Positions 1 to 7,241 are shown, counted from the stretch's first letter. The stretch is DNA of 42,642 nt from Frankia canadensis (GCF_900197875.1 NZ_FZMO01000268.1:1-42642), one strand, 5' to 3'. Numbers and translations: made by a program. The notes: a model not told the origin generated them from the sequence alone.

Positions 1-43
1 CCTCGCGGAACTCCGGGGAGAATTTCCTGCGACGTTCAGCCAT
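1..43 (-). CDS. IS3-family transposase OrfA, N-terminal fragment (cut by window edge)
   Basis: Reading from ATG at 43 on the minus strand gives MAERRRKFSPEFREE-like codons (14 complete), the typical opening of the helix-turn-helix OrfA of IS3-family transposases, which binds the terminal repeats. Only the first residues are inside the window, so subgroup and intactness cannot be judged. Family assignment rests on this short but characteristic start and on the IS-end-like leader upstream. Confidence 0.65.
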   Translation of the reverse strand, partial: MAERRRKFSPEFRE

Positions 44-109
44 GTGGCACACACTCCATTCCGTGTACAGTCTATTAGATCGACTGCCCGGAATTCTCGG
101 GGCGCCTCA
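1..109 (-). mobile_element. IS3-family element, left end (runs off window)
   Basis: The start of an IS3-type orfA lies at 43 on the minus strand. Its upstream leader ends at 109 with a terminal-repeat-like sequence beginning TGAGGCGCCCCGAGAATT, read on the minus strand. IS3-family ends commonly begin with TGA, and a leader of about 65 bp before orfA is usual. The neighbouring protein stops exactly on this TGA, in the middle of a motif expected to continue, so the IS tip is best placed at 109. The rest of the element lies outside the window, so the other end and the target duplication cannot be seen. Confidence 0.7.
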
Positions 110-2224
110 AAGGTCGGCCAGGCGGACGGACTGGTTGTTCAACTGGCGTGCGAGGTCGGGCGGCTGGTCAGTGTTGCGGCGTAGCTGGTCGATGGTGAGG
201 CCGGTGAGGGTGGCGGCGGTGTCGGTGAGGCGCAGGGAGAAGTTGGGGAAGGCGTCCAGAATCGCGGTCAGGTCATGCAGGGGGAGCTGGGTGACGGCGG
301 AGCTGATCGGTGGCTGAGTGAGGAGGCCGGCGAGGAGGGCGGGAACGCCGTTCTGGTGGGCGGCGGCGCGAGCGAGGACGATGAGCGCCTGAGTCAGCTG
401 GCGGGGGCGCGCGGTGGCGAGAACGTCGGTGGCGAGCTGGGGGTAGGGGTCGCTGCCGGCGGTGAGCGTGTGGCTGACGAGATGTTCGGCGATGCGGTCC
501 GGTTGCAGGGCTCCCCAGTAGCGGTCGTCGGCTGCCGGGTAGAGGTGGTGCAGCCACTCGGCGAGGGTGAGTCGCGAGGCGGGTGGCTCCTCGCGGAGGT
601 CGGCGAGCCGGCCGACGGTGTCCACCGCCTCGGCGCGGTCCGCGGCGCCGCACAGGGCGGCGGTGACGACGGCCCAGCGCAGCAGGACATCCGGAAAGCG
701 GGGTGCCAGGCCGCGGGCGGTGGCGCTGGCCGTCCAGTAGCGCTGCTCGTGGCCGAGCAGCACATCCGCGACATCGTCGCCGGCGCTGGCCTCGACGGGC
801 CGGGGGCCGGCCTGCAGCAGAGCGGTCAGTGCGGCCATCTGCAGGGTGAGAGCCAGGGCGTACCGGTTGGCGTCCAGATCGCGAGGGGCGGGAAGCCTGC
901 GGGCGATGGTCGGCCAGTCGGCGGTGGAGTCCGTTCGTGCCCAGACGGTGGCCAGGTCGATCGCGGCATGGTGGAAGGCGTCGGCGCGGGTGCCGTCCGG
1001 CTGCAGGGGCGGCAGAGGTCGGGGTTCGACGGTGGCGCACAGGTCCGGGAACTGCGAGCGGAGCTGGGCCCACCAACCGCTGTCCCTCGACGCGGAGCGG
1101 GCCAGCAGCAGCGCCCGCACGGGCGCCGCGGTCCGCTGCCGCAGGATCCGGAGCAGGGCGTGCGTCTGGTCGTGGCGGGTGTCGGCGTAGTCGACGACGA
1201 TCAGCACGGGCGTGTTGGTGTCAGCCAGGATGGTGATCTGGTCGGTGGTGGCGTCGGCGGCGAGGAAGCCGGCGACCCAGCCAGCGGCGGCCAGATCCGC
1301 GCAGACCTGCTCGGCGAGGCGGGTCTTGCCCTGGCCGCCCGGTCCGGTCAGCGCCTGCACCTTGGCAGTGGTGCCCGGGACCCTGGTGGCCGGCTCGGTC
1401 GAGGGCACGCACCAGGAGGTGAGGGCGCGGCGTTCGTCGTGGCGGCCGTAGAAGCCGACGACCGCGCGCAGGGGGTGCAGCAGCAGGGCGGGGGAGTCGC
1501 CCCAGTCGTCGATCGTCTCCGTGAACAGGCGGTGCAGCTCCACCGACTCCAGCGCCAGCGGCCGCCCGCCGGTCAGCGCGTCGCGGAACGCGGCGTCGGC
1601 GGCGAGGACCCGCAGCGGGGTCGCGCGCAGGCGACGCTCCCCGAAACCGCCGGTGCGCAGGGTGAGGATGCCGAGGAGCAGCCCGTCCGCGAACAGGCCC
1701 GCACCCGACATACCCGACCAGGGCGATGACTGGCCCGAGCGGGGCGGCGGTTCCGCGGGGAATTCGCGGATCAGCACGTCGTAGCGCCGACCCTGCTCAT
1801 CCACCCCCGGGTTGACAGGGCCGGTCGCATGGTCCCGGACCCGCTCCTCGCCGTCCTTCAGGCTGCGGGGGAAGCCCTGTGCCTCGCAGTCCACCTGGCC
1901 GGCCAGGCCAGTCAGCCGGCTGAACCGCACCGGCGGCAGCGCGGGCGGCTCCCATCCGTCGCCCTCGGCGCCGACGCGGAGAACCGCGACATCCATCGCG
2001 TCGGACAGGTCGGCCCAGGAGACCGTCGCGGGCCACCAGCGGGCCGAGCCGGACAGCCGCACCTCCAGCGGGCCCAGCACCCGGCCGCCCGGCTCCGCGA
2101 TCACATGGGCCGCGGTGAGGACCAGCCGGTCCGACACGAGCACGCCGGAGCCGACCGACACCTCCTCGTCGGACAGCCGCGCCCGGACGGCGACGACCCG
2201 CCCGGACGGCACCCCCGCCCCCAT
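107..2224 (-). CDS. Trypsin-like protease / STAND-type NTPase conflict protein, C-terminally truncated by an IS
   Basis: Residues 1-215 form a trypsin-like serine protease domain with the triad visible: H40 in LTAAHV, D78 in MDVAVL, S173 in GMSGAG. A P-loop NTPase module follows, with Walker A GPGGQGKT at about 294-301 and Walker B LIVVDYAD at about 341-348, then a helical region. The last residues, DLARQLNNQSVRLADL, are the typical opening of the TPR arrays that end such actinobacterial proteins. The frame then stops on a TGA at 107-109 that is also the tip of the IS3-like element, so the TPR sensor arm is missing. Proteins of this architecture, paired with a Trypco2 protein as here, were predicted computationally to be NTP-dependent biological-conflict systems: an invader is sensed by the TPRs, the NTPase assembles, and the protease acts as effector. 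The gene lies 17 bp downstream of the Trypco2 gene. Probably non-functional or altered. Confidence 0.82.
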   Translation of the reverse strand: MGAGVPSGRVVAVRARLSDEEVSVGSGVLVSDRLVLTAAHVIAEPGGRVLGPLEVRLSGSARWWPATVSWADLSDAMDVAVLRVGAEGDGWEPPALPPVRFSRLTGLAGQVDCEAQGFPRSLKDGEERVRDHATGPVNPGVDEQGRRYDVLIREFPAEPPPRSGQSSPWSGMSGAGLFADGLLLGILTLRTGGFGERRLRATPLRVLAADAAFRDALTGGRPLALESVELHRLFTETIDDWGDSPALLLHPLRAVVGFYGRHDERRALTSWCVPSTEPATRVPGTTAKVQALTGPGGQGKTRLAEQVCADLAAAGWVAGFLAADATTDQITILADTNTPVLIVVDYADTRHDQTHALLRILRQRTAAPVRALLLARSASRDSGWWAQLRSQFPDLCATVEPRPLPPLQPDGTRADAFHHAAIDLATVWARTDSTADWPTIARRLPAPRDLDANRYALALTLQMAALTALLQAGPRPVEASAGDDVADVLLGHEQRYWTASATARGLAPRFPDVLLRWAVVTAALCGAADRAEAVDTVGRLADLREEPPASRLTLAEWLHHLYPAADDRYWGALQPDRIAEHLVSHTLTAGSDPYPQLATDVLATARPRQLTQALIVLARAAAHQNGVPALLAGLLTQPPISSAVTQLPLHDLTAILDAFPNFSLRLTDTAATLTGLTIDQLRRNTDQPPDLARQLNNQSVRLADL

Positions 2225-2241
2225 CGCCGGACCCCGACGAC

Positions 2242-2550
2242 TCAGCCGCGTTCCCGATCCCGGATGCGGGCCGGACCGCCGGTGGCACCATCCTGCGGCT
2301 TCAGTACCAGCTTGAGCCGGTGCGTGGACGCGGCGGACACTCCGCCTTTGCCGCCGAGGGTGACCACCCCGAACCGCACCCCGGCCTCGCCGGCGCCGTC
2401 CCGGCGAACCTCGAGCGCGAACTCCAGCTCGACGGGCTCGACCTCGAACCGGAACCGCGGATGATCCCCCGCCGCGTCCGCCGCCGCCTCCAGCTCGGCC
2501 CGCAGCGCCCCGACCGCCTCAGCCAGCCCGACCCACGGCTCATCCGTCAC
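2242..2550 (-). CDS. Trypco2 (trypsin-co-occurring domain 2) family protein
   Basis: About 102 residues. WVGLAEAVGALRAELEAA is followed by an all-beta part with FRFEVEPVELEFALEV, VRFGVVTLGGKGG and a final HRLKLVLKP. This matches the small Trypco2 family that occurs next to trypsin-NTPase conflict proteins and is thought to be a partner or adaptor domain. The first gene of the pair, it ends 17 bp before the protease. GTG at 2550 is preferred because GGGGA lies about 8 nt upstream and homologues start just before WVGL; GTG at 2565 in the same frame is the alternative. Confidence 0.75.
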   Translation of the reverse strand: MTDEPWVGLAEAVGALRAELEAAADAAGDHPRFRFEVEPVELEFALEVRRDGAGEAGVRFGVVTLGGKGGVSAASTHRLKLVLKPQDGATGGPARIRDRERG

Positions 2551-2565
2551 GACATCCCCGATCAC

Positions 2566-2847
2566 CGAAACAGGTGACCGAATGCTCGCACATCACCACA
2601 ACAAGCCAGTCGACAACCCCGAACGGAGTCAGGGTGACGCTCCGATCGGATAGGACGACAGCTGGCCACAGGATGTGGCTCGCGTCGCCGTGCGATGGCC
2701 TCCTACCTGCGCGTGGTTCGTCCGAGATGTGGCTTACGTGACCGGCTGGCGGCCGGTGCTGATCATGGCCGCTCCGGGTGACGGTGGCTGGGGGTGCGGC
2801 CGCCGGCCGAGGGGACGGGACCTGGAGATCACAACTCCGCACCTGAG
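2566..2847. other. Intergenic stretch, possible decayed IS end
   Basis: No credible coding sequence on either strand. The minus strand carries two copies of AGCCACATC about 50 bp apart (plus-strand positions about 2675 and 2730), a layout seen in some terminal-repeat regions of large insertion sequences. I could not identify a family, and no transposase remnant remains. Confidence 0.25.
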
Positions 2848-3255
2848 CTAGCCGAAGACCTCGATGGGGCAGGAGGCCGCGCCGCTGCGGGCGATGCGGG
2901 CGTCGCTGGTGATCAGGGGTAGGCCGAGCGCCTCGGCGAGCGCGACGTACTGCGCGTCGTACGCGCTGAGGTTGTGGTGCAGCTCGCCGACCCGCCGCCA
3001 CAGTGCGAAGGTCTCGTGCCGTTCGAGCGGTAGCACCTGGTAGTCGGTGATGGCTCTGGTGGTTTCCCGCTCGGTCAGCCGGCGGCCTCGGCGCATCCCG
3101 TACAGGGCCGAGAGGACCTCGTAGTCGAGCAGGCTCGGCGCCGCGAGCGAGATCAACCCGGCGAGTCGGCGCCGGACGGCGGCACCGGCATCGCCGTGGT
3201 CCGTCAGGGTCCTCACCAGAGCCGAGCAGTCGATCACCGCCGCGTCGCGGTTCAA
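2848..3255 (-). CDS. vapC: VapC-type PIN-domain toxin (predicted RNase)
   Basis: 135 residues, normal length for a PIN-domain toxin. The acidic metal-binding set is visible: D9 in VIDCSAL, E46 in LLDYEVLSAL, D100 in LSAYDAQYVALAE and D118 in LITSDARIA. PIN toxins are Mg2+-dependent ribonucleases neutralised by the cognate VapB. The start is read as TTG at 3255, whose TTGA overlaps the stop of the antitoxin gene. GTG at codon 7 would still keep D9. Order antitoxin-toxin with overlap is standard for the module. Confidence 0.85.
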   Translation of the reverse strand: MNRDAAVIDCSALVRTLTDHGDAGAAVRRRLAGLISLAAPSLLDYEVLSALYGMRRGRRLTERETTRAITDYQVLPLERHETFALWRRVGELHHNLSAYDAQYVALAEALGLPLITSDARIARSGAASCPIEVFG

Positions 3256-3482
3256 CGGCTCGCCCGGCCCTCGTCGATCGCCGCGAGGATGTCCGACGTG
3301 GCGACCTCGGACGCGGTCGTGGCGTCAAGACGGGCCATCATGCTCGCCAACGTGGGCGTGCGTGCCTCCCGCGTCACCAGGTCGAGGAGGTACGCCTGCA
3401 GGCTGCGTCCACCCTCCGCGGCCTTGGCCTTCAGCGCTTCGAGGGTCGCCTCGGGCACGTCCCGGATGGTGATCGCCGTCAT
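3252..3482 (-). CDS. vapB: VapB/FitA-like ribbon-helix-helix antitoxin
   Basis: 76 residues. The N-terminal ITIRDVPEATLEALKAKAAE plus the following helix (RSLQAYLLDLVTREA) is a FitA-type ribbon-helix-helix DNA-binding domain. The C-terminal acidic tail (SEVATSDILAAIDEG) would wrap the toxin. It is followed with overlap by the PIN toxin. A perfect 11-bp palindrome lies 16 bp upstream, and a TAGGGT -10 element ends six bases before ATG, suggesting autorepression and a leaderless transcript. Confidence 0.82.
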   Translation of the reverse strand: MTAITIRDVPEATLEALKAKAAEGGRSLQAYLLDLVTREARTPTLASMMARLDATTASEVATSDILAAIDEGRASR

Positions 3483-3488
3483 GGTCGC

Positions 3489-3524
3489 ACCCTAGCCCGT
3501 GTGCCTGCGTTATGCAGGCACACG
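3489..3524 (-). promoter_or_regulatory. vapBC promoter -10 and operator palindrome
   Basis: The palindrome CGTGTGCCTGC / GCAGGCACACG (3498-3508 and 3514-3524) is perfect over 11 bp, with a 5-bp spacer GTTAT. On the minus strand a TAGGGT -10 hexamer (3494-3489) follows it and ends 6 nt before the vapB ATG, so transcription would begin at or next to the start codon. FitA/VapB antitoxins bind inverted repeats at their own promoters. No good -35 is visible; the palindrome occupies that position. Confidence 0.6.
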
Positions 3525-3557
3525 TCGAGGTTCGCTGATGCGGGGAACGGCGGCACC

Positions 3558-3608
3558 GTGTCGCGAACCCCGGGTTCCCTGTCCGCTTTGCCCCGGAATT
3601 CGCGACAC
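3558..3608. repeat. Inverted repeat between the two TA modules
   Basis: GTGTCGCGAA (3558-3567) and TTCGCGACAC (3599-3608) are perfect 10-bp complementary arms separated by 31 bp. It lies in the non-coding stretch 3525-3715, in which I see no gene. It could be a small mobile-element relic or a transcription stop; nothing decides between these. Confidence 0.35.
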
Positions 3609-3715
3609 AGACTGCCGTAACGCTGCCATGACCCGCCTCGCGGCGAGGATCGCGACGTTGGCAACGCAGGGGATGCGATCTCTGCGGCGCCGTGATGGAC
3701 CGGTTGTGATCGCCC

Positions 3716-3754
3716 GCGACATGAACGCCGACGTGACGTACGATTTCCTGTACA
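3716..3754 (+). promoter_or_regulatory. yefM-yoeB promoter and YefM operator
   Basis: CGTACG at 3737-3742 and TGTACA at 3749-3754 are two palindromic cores whose centres are 12 bp apart. YefM-YoeB operators are known for paired palindromes with TGTACA cores at that spacing. A candidate promoter overlaps them: GCGACA (3716-3721), 17 bp, TACGAT (3739-3744). The layout fits cooperative autorepression by the antitoxin-toxin complex. Confidence 0.6.
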
Positions 3755-3779
3755 AGTGGCCGAGAGCTCGGGAGGCTCG

Positions 3780-4031
3780 ATGAGGACGATGACGTACTCG
3801 GAGTCGCGCGCACGTTACGCCGAGACGCTCGACCGCGTGGTGCAGGACCGGGAGGAAGTCGTGATCACGCGAGCTGGCCACGAGCCCGTGGTCATCGTCT
3901 CCCTCGACGACTACCAGTCGCTCAAGGAGACGGCCTACCTACTCCGCAGCCCGGAGAACGCGCGGCGCCTGCTCACCGCCATCGACCGGCTTGAGAGCGG
4001 TGGCGGAACCGTGCGGGATCTGGTGGAATGA
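3780..4031 (+). CDS. yefM: YefM/Phd-family antitoxin
   Basis: 83 residues. The N-terminal MTYSESRARYAETLDRV is the Phd/YefM DNA-binding fold. ITRAGHEPVVIVSLDDYQSLKETAYLL is the family signature, and a flexible tail follows to bind the toxin. ATG at 3780 is chosen because GGGAGG lies 6 nt upstream; the in-frame ATG at 3756 lacks a ribosome site and falls just behind the operator. It overlaps the toxin gene by ATGA. A damaged second copy of the 3' half of this gene occurs at 17834-17974. Confidence 0.9.
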   Translation: MRTMTYSESRARYAETLDRVVQDREEVVITRAGHEPVVIVSLDDYQSLKETAYLLRSPENARRLLTAIDRLESGGGTVRDLVE

Positions 4032-4288
4032 AGATCGTCTGGGACGAGAACGCCTGGGATGACTATGTGTGGTGGCAGGGGCAGGACCGTAAGATCCTTC
4101 GCCGCATCAACGCTCTGATCCAGGACATCGCCCGGAACGGCAACGAGGGAATCGGTAAGCCGGAGCCCCTGAAACACGGGTTCCAGGGGTACTGGTCTCG
4201 CCGCATCAACGACGAGCATCGTCTTGTCTACCGGACGACCGGAGACGAGATTCGGGTCGCCCAGTGCCGATATCACTATGGCCGGTAG
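4028..4288 (+). CDS. yoeB: YoeB-type ribosome-dependent mRNA interferase toxin
   Basis: 86 residues, matching YoeB length. MKIVWDENAWDDYVWWQ opens the RelE fold, and GIGKPEPLKHGFQGYWSRRINDEHRLVYR is the highly conserved YoeB core, ending in CRYHYGR with the catalytic-region His-Tyr. YoeB cuts mRNA in the ribosomal A site. It is translationally coupled to yefM (ATGA). It ends convergently 54 bp before the phosphotransferase gene. Confidence 0.92.
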   Translation: MKIVWDENAWDDYVWWQGQDRKILRRINALIQDIARNGNEGIGKPEPLKHGFQGYWSRRINDEHRLVYRTTGDEIRVAQCRYHYGR

Positions 4289-4341
4289 TTCGCGTGCCCG
4301 GACCTGCCCAGCGGGATTCGACCCTCGGCCAGCGTGGTGGT

Positions 4342-5424
4342 TCACCGCGCCCGCCGTGGGCGCTGCTGGGGGAGGGACCGAAGTGAGGGCCAGCGGGTTC
4401 TGAGGGCGTCGTGCATGGCCGCGGTGAGCTGGCGCAGTCCGTCGTGCCCGCCCTCGTGCACGGTCAGGTGGTGGACGACCGCGAGGCGGTGGGCGAGGCG
4501 CTGGCGGGCGGTCGCCGTGCCCCAGCGCCAGTCGCGGTGCGGGATCGTGGCGAGGTGGTCGCGGGTCCCGCGGTGCGCAAGCTGTACGAGGGAGTCGCCG
4601 CGTAGCAGCCAGCCGGCGCAGGCGTCGGTCAGATCGTCCGGGACGTCGGTTCTGGTGTGGTGGTGCCAGGTAGCGCGGTAGGCGGCCTCGGCCTCGGCCA
4701 GTAGTCGGGGCGGCGGAGCGGTGGCGCACCAGCAGGTCGGGAATCCGATGCGCAGGTAGGCGAGCTCGACGAGGCCGTTGCCGAGGGACGCCTGCTCGAA
4801 GTCGATGAACCGGATGCCGTCACTCGTGTGCAGATCGTTGCCCGGGCAGGGATCGCCGTGCAGCAGGGCCAGGCCCGGGGTGTTGGTCAGGCGTGGAGCG
4901 TCGGCCAGCCCTGGCGGGCGGGTCAGCCGTTCGACCAGGCCGTACAGGTCGGCGCGCGTCCCCGCTGGCGGGGTGACACCGAGAGCATCGGCGAGGGCGA
5001 CGAAGGCGTCGACGTCGGGCTCGGTCGGTCCGGACCAGGCCGGGAGCGCACCCGGATCCGCCGCCCTGGCGCAGGAGTGGAGCCGTGCCAGCGCCTCGGC
5101 GTAGCCGACCACCCAGTCCTCGCCGGGTCGTCCGGGCTGCACGTGTTCGACGATGAGGAGGCGCCGGGCCGGGTCGGTGCCGAGGAGTCTGGGCGCCACC
5201 GGCGGGGTGACCTGGGACGCGAGTCTCAGCGCGGCCACCTCGCGGGCGTACCGCTCGGCTGCCCGCGGCGCGTCGACGAACTGCTTGACCACGGCACGCC
5301 CGCCGACACCGGCCAGCTCCACCCGCCACACCCGCGACCGCGGGCTGCTGCGTAGACGACGCACCCGCCGAGGCGCCCCCAGATCAGCCCGCAACTCCTC
5401 CCGCACAGGCGGCCGCGACCACAT
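4342..5424 (-). CDS. Aminoglycoside/choline-kinase-fold phosphotransferase
   Basis: About 360 residues. Kinase-like features: lysine K47 in RAVVKQF, IVEHV hinge at about 91-95, catalytic loop HGDPCPGN (H189, D191, N196) and metal-binding FIDFE (D208). This is the APH family pattern, which phosphorylates small hydroxylated molecules; the substrate cannot be told, and a resistance role is not implied. ATG 5424 is chosen; GTG 5430 in frame overlaps the stop of the immunity-gene fragment. No Shine-Dalgarno is visible. The flanking direct repeat begins one base upstream of this ATG, so the native leader may have been replaced or inherited from the immunity gene. Confidence 0.8.
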   Translation of the reverse strand: MWSRPPVREELRADLGAPRRVRRLRSSPRSRVWRVELAGVGGRAVVKQFVDAPRAAERYAREVAALRLASQVTPPVAPRLLGTDPARRLLIVEHVQPGRPGEDWVVGYAEALARLHSCARAADPGALPAWSGPTEPDVDAFVALADALGVTPPAGTRADLYGLVERLTRPPGLADAPRLTNTPGLALLHGDPCPGNDLHTSDGIRFIDFEQASLGNGLVELAYLRIGFPTCWCATAPPPRLLAEAEAAYRATWHHHTRTDVPDDLTDACAGWLLRGDSLVQLAHRGTRDHLATIPHRDWRWGTATARQRLAHRLAVVHHLTVHEGGHDGLRQLTAAMHDALRTRWPSLRSLPQQRPRRAR

Positions 5425-5703
5425 GACCACTAGAATGGAATATCCGCCGGTAGCACGACGGCCCTGCGGGCGAGCACCGCTTCGGCGAAGATGTCGGGTG
5501 GCCGGTAGTGATGCCCCTCGACGTAGTGGAACACCAGGTTAGGCGCGAGCAACAGTTCCCCGCCGGCGCCGACCACGCCGATCTCGGCGCCGACCACGCC
5601 GATCTCGGCGCTGCCGAGCCGGGCTTCTTCGCCCCCTCGATGGGCGATGCAGATGGGGGCTGTCATCGTGGCGTGTGGTAGCAGGCAGTTGTGGAATCCC
5701 CGG
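5425..5703 (-). repeat. Direct repeat, left copy (immunity-gene 3' end)
   Basis: 279 bp matching 11415-11672 in the same orientation, about 95 percent identical by eye. The only length difference is a 21-bp tandem duplication in this copy. Homology ends abruptly at GTGGAATCCCCGG (5703 and 11672) and at GACCACTAGA (5425 and 11415). Together the two copies bracket about 5.7 kb. Confidence 0.85.
5430..5703 (-). pseudogene. Truncated immunity-like gene (DUF7919-like), copy A
   Basis: Encodes only the C-terminal part of the immunity-like family seen complete at 11420-11869: RGFHNCLLPH, RGGEEARLGSAEIGVV, LLLAPNLVFHYVEGHHYRPPDIF and the end PADIPF. The N-terminal half is absent; the open frame runs on into unrelated upstream sequence (ATG 5750), which is not family-like. 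A 21-bp duplication repeats AEIGVVG in frame. Likely a non-functional by-product of the event that created the flanking direct repeats, although its stop abuts the phosphotransferase start. Confidence 0.75.
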
Positions 5704-5795
5704 ATCGTGGCCGGCTGCACCAGGTGCCTGCCGGACCGCTGCTCGGTCACAACCTCCTGCGGCTGACCCCGGCCGAGCAGCAGACCCGGCGATGA
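5703..5795 (+). pseudogene. Unrecognised gene tail beside the repeat junction
   Basis: An open frame beginning at the repeat border encodes about 30 residues (LHQVPAGPLLGHNLLRLT then PAEQQTRR) ending in TGA at 5793-5795. Composition looks coding, with no start before the junction, so it resembles the 3' end of a gene cut by the rearrangement. Family not recognised. A 34-residue frame (ATG 5792 to 5896) overlaps its stop and precedes the zinc-finger gene; it has no recognisable motif and may be leader sequence. Confidence 0.3.
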
Positions 5796-5905
5796 GCGAC
5801 GCGGCGAGGACCTGCCCGCGGCTCGACCTCTCAGCCACGCTGACCTACGTTGACCACTCCGGCCGCGATCTGCCCGCGCGCCGGAGTTCCGAGTGAAGGA
5901 GCCCC

Positions 5906-6256
5906 ATGGAGGGAATCGACCCCGCGGTGCCGCCGAGCGGCACGGGCTGCGCCGACTGCGAAGCCATGAACCCGCCCAGCTGGTGGTTCCACCTGCGGCG
6001 GTGCGCCGAGTGCGGACGCGTCGGCTGCTGCGACTCCTCGCCCAACCAGCACGCCAGTGGGCACGCCGCGGCCACCGGTCACCGGTTCGTGCGCAGCTTC
6101 GAGCCGGGCGAGAAGTGGTTCTGGGACTACGGCGAGCAGGTCATGTACGAAAGCGGCCCCGCGCTCGCCGCTCCCGAGCACCGTCCGCTGAGCCAGGGCG
6201 TGCCGGGCCCGGCCGCGCGGGTGCCCGGTGACTGGGCCGAGCACCTGCACCGGTGA
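5906..6256 (+). CDS. UBP-type zinc-finger protein
   Basis: 116 residues. GCADCEA then WWFHLRRCAECGRVGCCDSS, HASGHAAATGH and FWDYGEQ supply the Cys/His zinc ligands of the UBP finger. In eukaryotes this domain binds ubiquitin C-termini; bacterial stand-alone copies are common in actinobacteria and their role is unclear. AAGGAG at 5895-5900 supports ATG 5906. The gene ends 4 bp before the convergent ArsR-type gene. Confidence 0.88.
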   Translation: MEGIDPAVPPSGTGCADCEAMNPPSWWFHLRRCAECGRVGCCDSSPNQHASGHAAATGHRFVRSFEPGEKWFWDYGEQVMYESGPALAAPEHRPLSQGVPGPAARVPGDWAEHLHR

Positions 6257-6260
6257 CCGG

Positions 6261-6581
6261 TCAGGCGTCGATGTCCGCGGCCGCGGCGAGCACGCTGCCG
6301 AGCAAGCCCGGAAAGCGGGCATCGAGGTCGTCTCGCCGCAGCTGGACGGCGTGCTCCCGGCCCCGCACCCGCGTCGAGGTGACCCCTGCTTCGCGCAACG
6401 TCCTGAAGCGGTGCGACAGCGTGGACTTGTGGAGGTCCAGCTCGTACTCCTGCACGGAACAGGGGTGGTAGCGGTCGTCGGCCAGGGTGCGCAGGATCCG
6501 CAGCCGCACCGGATCGGCCAGCGCCTTCAGCACCGAGACGAAGTCGATCCGGTCCTGCTCGGGCTCCGGGAAAGCGCGCAA
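6261..6581 (-). CDS. ArsR-family regulator, 5' end probably lost
   Basis: The frame encodes FPEPEQDRIDFVSVLKALAD then PVRLRILRTLADD, HPCSVQEYELDLHKSTLSHR and FRTLREAGV, a winged helix-turn-helix of ArsR type, ending in GREHAVQLRRDDLDARFPGLL. Normal genes of this type start with ATG only a few codons before FPEPEQ. Here that position abuts a DJ-1 gene fragment, and the best in-frame start is TTG 6581. The same frame continues antisense through the DJ-1 remnant, which is not real coding. Either a TTG-started functional regulator or a gene trimmed at its start codon. Confidence 0.6.
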   Translation of the reverse strand: MRAFPEPEQDRIDFVSVLKALADPVRLRILRTLADDRYHPCSVQEYELDLHKSTLSHRFRTLREAGVTSTRVRGREHAVQLRRDDLDARFPGLLGSVLAAAADIDA

Positions 6582-6908
6582 GCGCAGGACTACGACGCCC
6601 TGTTCGTGCCGGGTGGCCTCGCCCCCGGCGAGTTGCGCAGGAACGAGGCGGCGCTGGACTTCGTCCGTGAATCCGCGGCAACCGGTCGGCCGGTGGCCGC
6701 GCTGTGCCACGGACCCCAGGTGCTCATCAGCGCCGGGCTGGCCGAAGGCCGCCGCATGACGTCCTGGCGGGACGTCGCCCCCGAGATACGCGCCGCCGGC
6801 GCCACCTACGTCGACGAGCCGACCGTGGAGGACGGACAGTTCATCACCGCCCGTAAACCGGGGGACATGCCGGTGCAGATGCACCACCTTCTCGAGGTGC
6901 TCGACGAG
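6582..6908 (+). pseudogene. DJ-1/PfpI-family remnant
   Basis: The frame encodes AQDYDALFVPGGLAPGELRR, the nucleophile elbow VAALCHGPQVLISAG with its cysteine, and MTSWRDVAPEIRAAGATYVD to HHLLEVL. The first third of the protein, with the conserved glutamate of the active site, is absent and replaced by the ArsR end. The 3' end runs into an aldo/keto reductase remnant. Clear gene fragment, no start of its own. Confidence 0.75.
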
Positions 6909-6916
6909 CGTCGTGA

Positions 6917-7216
6917 ACACTGCCCCGGTTCCAGCCGGAGGCGATCGAGGCGAACCTGCGGGTCGTCGACCAGGTGAGGCGGATCGTCGCGGCCAAGGAG
7001 GCCACGCCCGCCCAGGTCGCGCTCGCGTGGGTTCAGGCCCAGGGCGCGGTCGCGATCCCCGGCACCCGGCACCGCTCGCGCCTCGACGAGAACGCCGCGG
7101 CCGTCGACCTGGTGCTGACCGCGGACCACCTCACCGCCCTCCGGCGCGCGGTGATCGAAACCGGGGTCGCCGGTGAACGGGACACCGAGGCCGGCTTGGC
7201 CCGGATGCACGCGTGA
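6917..7216 (+). pseudogene. Aldo/keto reductase C-terminal remnant
   Basis: LPRFQPEAIEANLRVVDQVR, ATPAQVALAWVQAQGAVAIP, GTRHRSRLDENAAAVDLVLT and a final stop at 7214-7216 match the NADPH-binding C-terminal third of aldo/keto reductases. An in-frame TGA sits at about 6914 just before the homology, and the catalytic Asp-Tyr-Lys-His part is missing. The GTG at 6974 could start an ORF but would give only a fragment. Confidence 0.75.
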
Positions 7217-7241
7217 TCGGCACAGTGTCCGCCCTGCCGGC

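Noticed and set aside
275-1729. 484-codon plus-strand frame across the protease-NTPase gene
   Set aside because: Antisense shadow; the minus-strand protein has catalytic and Walker motifs.
4290-4345. tRNA T-arm-like GGGTCGAATCCC on the minus strand after yoeB
   Set aside because: The T-stem does not pair, and no anticodon arm or acceptor stem can be built around it.
5704-5750. Start of immunity copy A at ATG 5750
   Set aside because: Residues before RGFHNC do not match the family; homology ends at the repeat border.
6582-6920. ArsR frame extended to 219 residues
   Set aside because: The extra N-terminal part is the antisense of the DJ-1/PfpI remnant.
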